Assembly: GCA_964576135.1 (NCBI GenBank)
Contig: CAZNTZ010000002.1
Location: forward strand, 1 to 53,558
Reading direction: 5' to 3'
Length of the DNA: 53,558 nt
DNA from: CAZNTZ01 sp964576135
GTDB taxonomy: Bacteria > Pseudomonadota > Alphaproteobacteria > Rs-D84
Of this stretch, positions 15,948 to 23,776 are shown piece by piece (position 1 is the stretch's first letter; each line of letters opens with the position of its first letter). Below the pieces are notes generated by a model that saw only the letters and a program-made list of their open reading frames with translations, made no database searches and was not told the origin of the DNA. The translations under genes were made by a program, and so were the position numbers.

Positions 15948-15961
15948 TCCCCTTTTGGGGA
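15948..15961. terminator. Hairpin, possible terminator of the reductase/PduO unit
   Basis: TCCCC/GGGGA stem with TTTT loop, 87 bases after the PduO stop. Only a mixed T-rich stretch follows, so termination strength is doubtful. Confidence 0.4.
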
Positions 15962-15972
15962 GTAAATTTCTT

Positions 15973-16002
15973 TTGCTTTAACAGGCTTCTATTTGATACT
16001 AT
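15973..16002 (+). promoter_or_regulatory. Predicted serS promoter
   Basis: TTGCTT (15973-15978), 18-base spacer, TACTAT (15997-16002), placing the start of transcription about 25 bases before the serS ATG. Confidence 0.4.
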
Positions 16003-16033
16003 GAAAATCAACTAAAATTTGGGATATAAAAAA

Positions 16034-17317
16034 ATGTTAGACATTAAATTTATAAGGGAAAATACCCTCGCAGTTAAAAATGCATGCCTTGTTAAAGGAT
16101 TTGCAGATGTTACAGACGAAATAATTGAACTAGATAAACGGGTCCGTGAACTTAAAACGATTACACAATCTAAAACCGCAGAAAAGAATAAAATTACAGC
16201 AAAGATAGCATCAACTGATGCATGCGCCAGACCAGTACTTGTCGCTGAATCAAAAAAGATAGGTGCAGAGATAGAATCTGAATTATCTGAACTTGAAGTT
16301 ACCGAAGCTAAATTAAATGATTTATTATTACGAGTTCCTAATATACCAAATGAAAAATCTCCGATCGGCCCAGATGACAAATCTAATGTTGTCATAGAAA
16401 AAACTGGTGAACCAAAGAAATTTGATTTTACCCCACGCGCACATTGGGATATTATGGATATGAATGGTTGGTGGATGCCAGAAAAAATTTCTGATATATG
16501 CGGCACACGTACTTATTGTTTGTTAAAGGAAGCTGCTGAACTTGATTTGGCGATTCAAACTTTTGTCATTCAAAAACTTATCAAGAAAGGTTTTATTTTT
16601 TCAAATGTTCCAGCAATTGTAAAAAAGGACGCTATTTTCAAAGCGGGTCATTTTATGGGATCTGATCAATCAGTTATGGACAATGACGTATTCCAAACAA
16701 CTGATGGAAAATGTCTGGCTGGAACTGCTGAAATTGTTCTGAATTCTTTGCATAGCGATGAAATCTTGAACGAGTCAGTATTACCAATCAAATACGCAGG
16801 TTACAGCCCTTGCTTTCGAAAAGAGGCCGGTGCTGCGGGACGTGATACACGTGGACTTATTCGCGTTCATCAATTTCACAAGGTAGAGCAATACATTTAT
16901 TGCAAACCTGAACAAATGCAAGAAATGCATGAATTTTTACTGAATAATCTGGCTGAAATTTTCAAAGAAATGGAAATACCTTTCCAAACTATCGAAGTTT
17001 CAACCGGAGATATGGGCTTTAACAAAGTCCGTCAAAACGACATTGAGGCTTGGCTGCCATCGGAAAACACATATCGTGAGGTCGGCAGTTGTTCATCTAT
17101 CGGTGAATTCCAGGCTCGCAGAACAAACACTCGTTATCGTGAAAATGGAAGTAACGAAGTCAAATTCTGTGCAACCCTCAATAACACTGCCGTAGCACTT
17201 CCACGTGCTTTGGTAATGGTAATTGAAAATCATCAAAACCAAGACGGCAGCATAAACATTCCACAAGTTTTGCAATCATTTATGGATGGACGTAAAACTA
17301 TTGGTGGAAAACATTAA
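16034..17317 (+). CDS. serS: Seryl-tRNA synthetase
   Basis: SerRS charges tRNA-Ser. The 427-residue protein starts MLDIKFIRENT, the usual opening; a TTG five codons earlier is not needed. The N-terminal antiparallel coiled coil (about 25-100) is followed by the class II core with motif 2 (FRKEAGAAGRDTRGLIRVHQF) and the C-terminal motif 3 region LNNTAVALPRALVMVIEN. From memory that last block is closer to SerRS of some other phyla than to the GLAVGRTL form common in alphaproteobacteria, so transfer is possible but unproven. It is 21 bases upstream of trxB. Confidence 0.95.
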   Translation: MLDIKFIRENTLAVKNACLVKGFADVTDEIIELDKRVRELKTITQSKTAEKNKITAKIASTDACARPVLVAESKKIGAEIESELSELEVTEAKLNDLLLRVPNIPNEKSPIGPDDKSNVVIEKTGEPKKFDFTPRAHWDIMDMNGWWMPEKISDICGTRTYCLLKEAAELDLAIQTFVIQKLIKKGFIFSNVPAIVKKDAIFKAGHFMGSDQSVMDNDVFQTTDGKCLAGTAEIVLNSLHSDEILNESVLPIKYAGYSPCFRKEAGAAGRDTRGLIRVHQFHKVEQYIYCKPEQMQEMHEFLLNNLAEIFKEMEIPFQTIEVSTGDMGFNKVRQNDIEAWLPSENTYREVGSCSSIGEFQARRTNTRYRENGSNEVKFCATLNNTAVALPRALVMVIENHQNQDGSINIPQVLQSFMDGRKTIGGKH

Positions 17318-17338
17318 ATCATAATAAAGGAAAATTGT

Positions 17339-18247
17339 ATGTACGATATTGTTATTCTTGGTTCTGGTCCAGCAGGTTTGACAGCCGCGTTGTATTCCGC
17401 ACGCGCGCATAAAAAAACTCTCGTTCTGGGCGGCGAAAAACTGGGTGGACAGACAGCCGGTATTCCAAAACTGGAAAATTATCCAGGTTGGCAAGGCAGC
17501 GGTCTTGAACTGGCCGAGTTTATGAAAAAACAATGTGAATCATTTGGCACAGAAGTATTAATGGAAGAAGTTTCAAAGATAGAACGCAAAGAAGAAACCA
17601 ACTTATTTGTTGTTACCACAAAATCTGGTAAAAGTTTTGAAAGCAAAGCTGTAATTATTGCAACCGGTGCCAGCCCAAGAAAACTTGAAATAAAAGGTGC
17701 AAAAGAATTCTCTGGCCGTGGTGTTTCATATTGCGCTACATGTGACGGATTCTTTTTTACCGATAAGACAGTTCTCGTCGTGGGTGGTGGAAATTCCGCT
17801 TTGAATGATGCGCTTTATCTTGCCGATTTAGCAAAATCTGTTATTGTTTTAAATCGCAAGAATTCATTTTCACGTGCAGAACCAATAGTTGTTGCACGTG
17901 CCAAAGAACATAAAAATATTGAATTTATGTTTGAAACCGAACTCTCAGAAGTTGGTGGAAACGACGAAGGTGTTACATACGCTGTTACAAACACTGGTCA
18001 AAAAATTGAATGTGACGGTGTGTTCGTTGCAATCGGTCACGAAGCAAATACTGATTTTTTACCAGAAGAATACAAACGCGATAAACTTGGTCGACTAGTT
18101 ACAGTTCCAAATGGCACAAAAATAGCAGATGGATTATTTGCAGCAGGTGACGTTCGTTCAGATTGCAAAATGCAGATTGCAGTTGCAACCGGATGGGGAT
18201 GTGAAGCATCAATGGATTCAATCGCATATATAAATCAACGAGGATAA
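17339..18247 (+). CDS. trxB: Thioredoxin-disulfide reductase
   Basis: TrxB is the FAD enzyme that passes NADPH electrons to thioredoxin. The 302-residue protein has the FAD-binding GSGPAGLTAALYSAR (8-22), the redox-active CATC at 132-135 followed by DG, the NADPH-binding GGGNSALNDA, and the C-terminal FAD motif GLFAAGDVRSD. It has an AAAGGA site and is probably co-transcribed with serS upstream and two glycosyltransferase genes downstream (1-base gap). Thioredoxin reduction would also serve the class II reductase encoded nearby. Confidence 0.95.
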   Translation: MYDIVILGSGPAGLTAALYSARAHKKTLVLGGEKLGGQTAGIPKLENYPGWQGSGLELAEFMKKQCESFGTEVLMEEVSKIERKEETNLFVVTTKSGKSFESKAVIIATGASPRKLEIKGAKEFSGRGVSYCATCDGFFFTDKTVLVVGGGNSALNDALYLADLAKSVIVLNRKNSFSRAEPIVVARAKEHKNIEFMFETELSEVGGNDEGVTYAVTNTGQKIECDGVFVAIGHEANTDFLPEEYKRDKLGRLVTVPNGTKIADGLFAAGDVRSDCKMQIAVATGWGCEASMDSIAYINQRG

Positions 18248-18248
18248 T

Positions 18249-19088
18249 ATGAAAAAAATTGCCGTAATAACTATGTCTCGCAATGATCAGTTTTTTCTGA
18301 GCCGCTGGATCAATTATTACGGTAAAATTTTTGGCCAGAAAAATTTGTATATTTACCTTGATGGATTGGATCAACAGCCCCCAAGTAATGCAGGGAATGT
18401 AAATATCATCAATGTCGAAAAAAAAGGTATCAAAGTTGTTGATGCTGAAAATCAAAGACTTAATTTTTTATCTGATCGTGCCGCAGAATTATTTGCACGC
18501 GGATATGATTTAGTAATCGGTGTAGATTCAGATGAAATTTTGGTTGTAGATCCAAAAACTAAAATGAACTTGGCACAATATTTATCAAATAAAAAGATTG
18601 ATATATCACTTTCCGGTTTAGGTCTTGATTTTGCACAACATCTTGAACTTGAAAAAACTTTTGATAAAACAAAATCATTTTTAAGCCAACGTGAATATGC
18701 AATGATTCATTCGCGATTTACCAAACCTTCGGTAATTTCAAAACCAGTTCGTTGGGGTCGCGGATTTCATAGAGTTCGTGGTCACAATTTTAAAATTGAT
18801 AAGAATTTGTATTTGTTGCATTTTGGAAATATTGATTATGATCTTGTTTTATCCAAGATGAAAAGTCCGGATATAATTGCACGTGGTGAATTAGAACATT
18901 ACATGAGAAATAGAATCAGAATATTTCTGAATGTGACATATAGACGAGCTGTGAATGGTGATAAAGTTTTTGGACTGGCGCGATTTATACAAACTATTTT
19001 CAGACCAATCCATGCATTTAATAAACCGGCAATGTTGGGAATTAAGATGATTATAAAAATCCCATCACGCTTTAAGAAAATCGTTTAA
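18249..19088 (+). CDS. Glycosyltransferase family 2-like protein
   Basis: The 279-residue protein begins KKIAVITMSRNDQFFLSRWI, typical of the Glyco_tranf_2_4 group, and has VIGVDSDEIL (about 93-102) carrying the DxD metal site. The C-terminal region is basic with amphipathic helices that may lie on the membrane. Donor and acceptor cannot be told from sequence. A GAGG site lies inside the trxB 3' end, so it is co-translated with trxB. It is paired with a second GT-A gene, suggesting both act on one glycan. Confidence 0.75.
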   Translation: MKKIAVITMSRNDQFFLSRWINYYGKIFGQKNLYIYLDGLDQQPPSNAGNVNIINVEKKGIKVVDAENQRLNFLSDRAAELFARGYDLVIGVDSDEILVVDPKTKMNLAQYLSNKKIDISLSGLGLDFAQHLELEKTFDKTKSFLSQREYAMIHSRFTKPSVISKPVRWGRGFHRVRGHNFKIDKNLYLLHFGNIDYDLVLSKMKSPDIIARGELEHYMRNRIRIFLNVTYRRAVNGDKVFGLARFIQTIFRPIHAFNKPAMLGIKMIIKIPSRFKKIV

Positions 19089-19103
19089 AAAGACTTTTTA
19101 GAT

Positions 19104-20021
19104 ATGAGAAAATTTTTTGCACATGCAATCAGTTCAATAATGATAAATAAATCTGCAAGACATAAAATTCGCGGCATTCTAGAGTTTGGTCTTGTAAAAA
19201 GTATTCTGACATACTTCAAAATAAAAAATAATAAATCTCAGCCGAAACATTATTTGTCTATTTGTGCAATCGCTAAGAACGAAGGTCCATATTTTAAAGA
19301 ATGGATTGAATTTCATAAAATGCTTGGTGTAGAAAAATTCTATATATATGATAATGAATCAAATGATGGCACGCGCGATATTCTGGCACCCTATGTGGAA
19401 AGCGGTTTGGTAGAGTACACTTTCTTTCCTGGGCAAAAAATGCAGTTGGCTGCGTACGAAGACTGTCTTGCAAGACACAGATTTGAATCAAGATGGATTG
19501 CTTTTGTTGATTTAGATGAATTTATAGTTCCAATGAACAAAGAAAATATTCCAGATTATCTTAAAAAACTTGAAAAGTTTTCAGTAATTGAAATCAACTG
19601 GGTATGTTATGGAAGTGGCGGTATTAAAAAACGCGGCCAAGGATTTGTTACAGAAAGATTCCGTGACCATTCAAAATTAGATGACCCAATAAACAGACAT
19701 ATAAAAAGCATTGTTAATCCAAAACGCGTAATTTCATTTATTGGTGCACACGAAGCTGTTCGTTTATCTGGTAAAACATCTGACGCCAATGGCCAAGTTG
19801 TAAACAAAAACTTTTTTGATCGTAACCCAACTGGTCAAGACATTATAAGAATAAATCATTATGCAGTTAAATCATTTGAAGAATTCCTGGATAAACGCGC
19901 ACGTGGACGTGCACGTTCTTTGTCTTTGCGTGGAATGGATTATTTTACCAAATTTGATTTGAACGATATCAAAGATGATAATACTATGGAAAAATATGTT
20001 AAAGTACTGAAAGATAAATAA
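19104..20021 (+). CDS. Glycosyltransferase family 92-like protein
   Basis: The 305-residue protein has the DUF23/GT92 pattern: YLSICAIAKNEGPYFKEWIEFH, then FYIYDNESNDGT, then WIAFVDLDEFIVP with the DxD-type metal site, then a HEAVRLSG-like His block and an INHYAVKS motif near the end. The family adds galactose or related sugars in the organisms where it has been studied; the substrate here is unknown. It is 15 bases after the preceding glycosyltransferase and ends before a shared terminator. Confidence 0.78.
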   Translation: MRKFFAHAISSIMINKSARHKIRGILEFGLVKSILTYFKIKNNKSQPKHYLSICAIAKNEGPYFKEWIEFHKMLGVEKFYIYDNESNDGTRDILAPYVESGLVEYTFFPGQKMQLAAYEDCLARHRFESRWIAFVDLDEFIVPMNKENIPDYLKKLEKFSVIEINWVCYGSGGIKKRGQGFVTERFRDHSKLDDPINRHIKSIVNPKRVISFIGAHEAVRLSGKTSDANGQVVNKNFFDRNPTGQDIIRINHYAVKSFEEFLDKRARGRARSLSLRGMDYFTKFDLNDIKDDNTMEKYVKVLKDK

Positions 20022-20040
20022 TAATAATTTAATTCATTAA

Positions 20041-20067
20041 AAAACCGGGTTAATCCCGGTTTTTTTA
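20041..20067. terminator. Bidirectional terminator between GT92 gene and recA
   Basis: AACCGGG/CCCGGTT stem (20043-20049 with 20055-20061) flanked by A and T runs. It serves both converging transcripts. Confidence 0.85.
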
Positions 20068-21144
20068 TTCTTCACTGCCTTCGTCTAAATCATCTTCAAC
20101 ACTTGGACCTGTTGTCATTTCTTCGGCAATACCAGAAGATTTATCCATAATTTTCTTTAACAGTTCTTCTTGGACAGTCGGATGATCTTTGATCCATGAA
20201 CGTGCGTTCGCTTCACCTTGTCCTATACGTTCATTGTTATAAGAATAGAACGAACCTGCTTTCTCAATAATATTATATTTTACACCCATATCTAAAATTT
20301 CAGATATACGTGAAATACCTTCGCCGTACATAATTTTGAAATCAACAACTCTGAAAGGTGGTGCAACTTTGTTCTTTACAACTTTGACACGTGTTTCATT
20401 ACCAATGACGGATTCTTTGTCTTTTATTTGACCAGTGCGACGAATATCTAAACGCACAGATGCATAAAATTTAAGTGCCTGACCACCAGAAGTAGTTTCC
20501 GGAGATCCAAACATAACACCTATTTTCATACGAATCTGATTTATAAAAATAAGCAAAGTATTTGAACGAGATACTGATCCAGATAATTTTTTAAGCGCCT
20601 GAGACATCAAACGCGCAGTTGTTCCCATAAAGTGATCTTCGAAATTACCTTCTAATTCTGCTTTTGGAATCAATGCTGCAACAGAATCAATAACAACAAC
20701 ATCAACCGCTCCACTTGATATAAGTGTATTTGCAATTTCGAGTGCTTCTTCGCCAGATGACGGTTGTGAAACAATTAAATTCGATACATCTACACCCAAT
20801 TTTTTTGCATAACTTGGGTCCAAAGCATTTTCAGCGTCAATATAAGCACATGTGCCGCCCTTTTTCTGAGCTTCTGCAACAGCATGCAGTGCAAGGGTTG
20901 TCTTACCTGAACTTTCAGGTCCATAAATTTCTACAATTCTGCCCTTTGGATAACCACCAATCCCAAGCGCTATGTCCAGACCAAGTGAACCTGTTGATAT
21001 AGCTTCTATATTTTGTTGGCTGCCATCTCCCATTTTCATAATCGCTTCTTTGCCATATTGTTTTTGAATTTGGGCCAGCGCAGATTCCAATGCTGGATTC
21101 TTTTTTGGTGCAACAATTTCTTCTTTGATTTCTTTCTTAGCCAT
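20065..21144 (-). CDS. recA: Recombinase RecA
   Basis: RecA forms the filament for homologous recombination and SOS signalling. The 359-residue protein has Walker A GPESSGKTTL, the DNA-binding L1/L2 region (FINQIRMKIGVMFGSPETTSGG) and an acidic C-terminus (DDLDEGSEE). Start ATG 21144 with AGGAG upstream. It follows an MFS gene by 36 bases, and I see no LexA-type box (GTTC-N7-GTTC) directly before it or before the MFS gene. Confidence 0.98.
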   Translation of the reverse strand: MAKKEIKEEIVAPKKNPALESALAQIQKQYGKEAIMKMGDGSQQNIEAISTGSLGLDIALGIGGYPKGRIVEIYGPESSGKTTLALHAVAEAQKKGGTCAYIDAENALDPSYAKKLGVDVSNLIVSQPSSGEEALEIANTLISSGAVDVVVIDSVAALIPKAELEGNFEDHFMGTTARLMSQALKKLSGSVSRSNTLLIFINQIRMKIGVMFGSPETTSGGQALKFYASVRLDIRRTGQIKDKESVIGNETRVKVVKNKVAPPFRVVDFKIMYGEGISRISEILDMGVKYNIIEKAGSFYSYNNERIGQGEANARSWIKDHPTVQEELLKKIMDKSSGIAEEMTTGPSVEDDLDEGSEE

Positions 21145-21162
21145 GCAAATCTCCTATAGGTC

Positions 21163-21176
21163 TTTCACCTGTGAAA
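21163..21176. promoter_or_regulatory. 14-bp palindrome between the MFS gene and recA
   Basis: TTTCACCTGTGAAA is a perfect inverted repeat just upstream of the recA ribosome site; flanking ATAG/CTAT can lengthen the stem. It could be an operator or a small attenuating or processing hairpin. Confidence 0.4.
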
Positions 21177-21180
21177 TCTA

Positions 21181-22368
21181 TCAGTTTTTATGGGGTCGAA
21201 TCAAGATATAAGTTGATATAATTCCAATAATACCTGTCATAATCCAAACCGCAAATGTGCCACCAAAAAATGCTATAAAGCCAGCGCCAAGAAGTGGTGC
21301 AATAAATTTTGGAATATTAGAAGCTGTATTAAATATCCCGATAAACTTTGAACGTTCAGACTTTTTGGTTGCATTAAAGAACAGCAGATCATCAACAGAA
21401 TCCAAAATAGCACCAGATATTTGCCACAAAACAAAGATCATCAATAATGTCCACCCACTTGCTAATGCAGCCCAGAACGCTAATGCTGAAAAAGATACAA
21501 AACCGATTATCATCCATAATTTGCTTCCGTATTTTTTTACCAATCCGCCAAGCAATTCACTAAACAATATATATGGAATAACACCCAACGTCAGAATTAA
21601 ACCAAGTGTCTCTTTGGAAAATCCCTGTTCTATTACAACGATTGGCACATATAGTAATCTCATGGCTTTCATTGCTGAAAACCCAAATTCAATAAAATAT
21701 GAACGCGTTAAATCGGCCCTGCTGAAATAAGATTTCAGATCTTTCCAAGTCGCACGCAGAGTTTTGCGTGCATTTAATTTATGAAGTTTTTTGTCTTGGG
21801 CTTTCACGCCAAAAAATTTATAAAAAAGGAATCCGCAGAAATATACCAGTGCGACCGCAAAAAATGCAGATCGGTTTCCAAACTGATTCGCTATCGCCAT
21901 CGCTATAATTGGTGAAAACAAAGCGCCTACATTTATCCAAAATTGATAACGCCCGTTCAGCTTGCTTAGTCCTATATTCTTTGAAAATTCTGCTAAAAAT
22001 AACGGTATTGTTAATCCGGTCAGAACCAGCGGTATTCCGCTCAGAAAATCCAGAGTTATGAATGTAGCCGGCTTTATGGAAAATGCCATCATAAAATAAA
22101 TAACCGCAATAGAAAGCATACTGGCATAAAACAATCGTGCTTTGGTAAAATATCTAAAGAACGAAGCAGAAAACAAAGTTATTAACATACAAAATCCGTT
22201 GTATATAGCAAAATATATACCAACAGCCGCAGAATTTTGAAAAATATCCATTAAAACCAACGCATAAACAGCGCTTATTATTCCACCGCCAAAACCTGTG
22301 AAAAAACCCAGGTTCGCAAAAGAAAACCCGTTTACAAATTTTTTAATTGATAGATATTTATCAGCCAT
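21181..22368 (-). CDS. MFS transporter
   Basis: The 395-residue protein has about twelve hydrophobic segments arranged six plus six around a basic cytoplasmic loop (about 195-220, KKLHKLNARKTLR), the pattern of the major facilitator superfamily. Substrate unknown. ATG 22368 has no Shine-Dalgarno but lies nine bases after a -10-like box. Its stop is 36 bases before recA, so read-through into recA is likely. Confidence 0.82.
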   Translation of the reverse strand: MADKYLSIKKFVNGFSFANLGFFTGFGGGIISAVYALVLMDIFQNSAAVGIYFAIYNGFCMLITLFSASFFRYFTKARLFYASMLSIAVIYFMMAFSIKPATFITLDFLSGIPLVLTGLTIPLFLAEFSKNIGLSKLNGRYQFWINVGALFSPIIAMAIANQFGNRSAFFAVALVYFCGFLFYKFFGVKAQDKKLHKLNARKTLRATWKDLKSYFSRADLTRSYFIEFGFSAMKAMRLLYVPIVVIEQGFSKETLGLILTLGVIPYILFSELLGGLVKKYGSKLWMIIGFVSFSALAFWAALASGWTLLMIFVLWQISGAILDSVDDLLFFNATKKSERSKFIGIFNTASNIPKFIAPLLGAGFIAFFGGTFAVWIMTGIIGIISTYILIRPHKN

Positions 22369-22377
22369 AACAACGGG

Positions 22378-22407
22378 ATTCTATCATAAATTTATCGATT
22401 TTTCCAA
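22378..22407 (-). promoter_or_regulatory. Predicted promoter of the MFS-recA unit
   Basis: On the minus strand TTGGAA (22407-22402), 18-base spacer, TAGAAT (22383-22378), nine bases before the ATG. Confidence 0.45.
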
Positions 22408-22517
22408 TACTTGAAATATATATATTTTATTAAAAATAACTTTGTATGGATGATTTTCTTATTGAAAAAATATTACAAATCATAAATCATTGTAACGCAC
22501 CAAAAAAAGGTTTTAAA

Positions 22518-23207
22518 ATGGATGAAATTTACATAAAAGTTTTACCCGACGGACCATATATGCTTTATGGGGCCAAGAAAATATCTGAAAAAATAATTTT
22601 GACCGATTCTGCTGGCGTCAGCATTAAATATGGTGATGGACAAACATTTGAAATCAAGACTGACCCGGTGGCACTATGTCGTTGTGGTAAATCAAAACGG
22701 GCGCCTTTTTGTGATGGTGCACACTTATCTGGATTTGATGGAACCGAAACTGCAAGCTTTACGCCAATAATGGAGCAAGCAAATGCAGCAGCATTAAAAG
22801 GTCCAAATCAAACTTTACTTGATAACCAACAATATTGTGCATTTGCACGTTTTTGTGACCGCGGTGGACGTATTTGGAATCTGGTTATGACTGGCGAAAA
22901 TCCAAAACTTGCAGCCGAAGAAGCAAATCTTTGCCCTGCTGGACGTTTAATTATGTTCACAAACCAAGGCGAATCACTTGAAGAACTTTCGGAGCCAGAA
23001 ATACACACAATTGAAGATGGTGGACTCAAAATTTCAGGTCCACTTTGGATTCGTGGCGGAATTCGCGTTGAATCTGCATCTGGTCAATCTTACGAAGTAC
23101 GTGAAAAACAAACTTTGTGCCGTTGTGGAACATCCAGAAACAAACCGTTTTGCAATGGATCCCATGCATCAATAAGATGGAAATCTGGCAGCGACACAGT
23201 TAAATAA
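22518..23207 (+). CDS. CDGSH iron-sulfur domain protein
   Basis: The 229-residue protein has two CDGSH modules, CRCGKSKRAPFCDGAH (about 53-68) and CRCGTSRNKPFCNGSH (about 199-214), each giving three Cys and one His for a [2Fe-2S] cluster. Between them lies a segment with conserved Cys (QYCAFARFCD, NLCPAGR), as in bacterial proteins that combine CDGSH with a divergent ferredoxin-like domain. It likely transfers clusters or electrons; no partner is apparent. I chose ATG 22518, which has AAGG seven bases upstream; the ATG at 22446 has none and adds an unconserved stretch. Confidence 0.85.
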   Translation: MDEIYIKVLPDGPYMLYGAKKISEKIILTDSAGVSIKYGDGQTFEIKTDPVALCRCGKSKRAPFCDGAHLSGFDGTETASFTPIMEQANAAALKGPNQTLLDNQQYCAFARFCDRGGRIWNLVMTGENPKLAAEEANLCPAGRLIMFTNQGESLEELSEPEIHTIEDGGLKISGPLWIRGGIRVESASGQSYEVREKQTLCRCGTSRNKPFCNGSHASIRWKSGSDTVK

Positions 23208-23209
23208 GA

Positions 23210-23776
23210 ATGTTTAATAATAAAAGAATCTTTATTGTTTCTTGTTCGTTATTTTTTACATTAACGAAACCTGTTTGTGCCGGCCCGTTTTTTACAGAAA
23301 AATCTCAAGATTCTATCAAAATTTACATTGGGCAAAGTATTGGAACACTTTCAATGCATGAAATTTTTGCCCCCGGTCTTTGGGATTTTGAACGTATGAC
23401 TTTTGCATCTGTCGAATACAGCCAGCCTGGGACTTTCTTTCGACTGCCAATGCGTCAAACTTTTTCTTTGTCACATAATTTTGATTATGCAGACAGCAGT
23501 CATAAATCTTTCAGTATGATTGGGGTTTCATGGGATGCAGCTTTGCTTACCTGGAACAATCTTTATTTTGGTATGGGAATTGGTCCTTATTATCGCGATG
23601 CCCGTGATTCAAGGGTTGCGAGCCGACTTGTATTTGGCGAAAAAATGTTTTTTGGTTACAGATGGTCTGAAAAAATCGCGACAGAATTATCATATAATCA
23701 TTTCAGCAATGGTGATTTTGCAGCACCTAATCTTGGGTTTAATTTTCTGGGAATTGCAACAATAATCAATTTTTAA
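23210..23776 (+). CDS. PagL-like lipid A deacylase (acyloxyacyl hydrolase family)
   Basis: PagL proteins are eight-stranded outer-membrane barrels that remove the 3-O acyl chain of lipid A. The 188-residue protein has a signal peptide (cleavage near PVCA, about residue 24), alternating beta strands, and the C-terminal YNHFSNGDFAAPNLG block, which matches the HxSNG...PNxG catalytic signature (His-Ser pair). The ATG follows the CDGSH stop by two bases. Its 3' end overlaps the converging recG by 11 bases. Confidence 0.78.
   Translation: MFNNKRIFIVSCSLFFTLTKPVCAGPFFTEKSQDSIKIYIGQSIGTLSMHEIFAPGLWDFERMTFASVEYSQPGTFFRLPMRQTFSLSHNFDYADSSHKSFSMIGVSWDAALLTWNNLYFGMGIGPYYRDARDSRVASRLVFGEKMFFGYRWSEKIATELSYNHFSNGDFAAPNLGFNFLGIATIINF

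Noticed and set aside
15862..16033. T-box before serS
   Set aside because: The gap has no AGGGTGGNACC-like sequence on either strand, unlike the aspS leader.
22446..22517. Longer N-terminus for the CDGSH protein
   Set aside because: No ribosome site before 22446, and the added 24 residues do not resemble the family; ATG 22518 has a well-placed AAGG.
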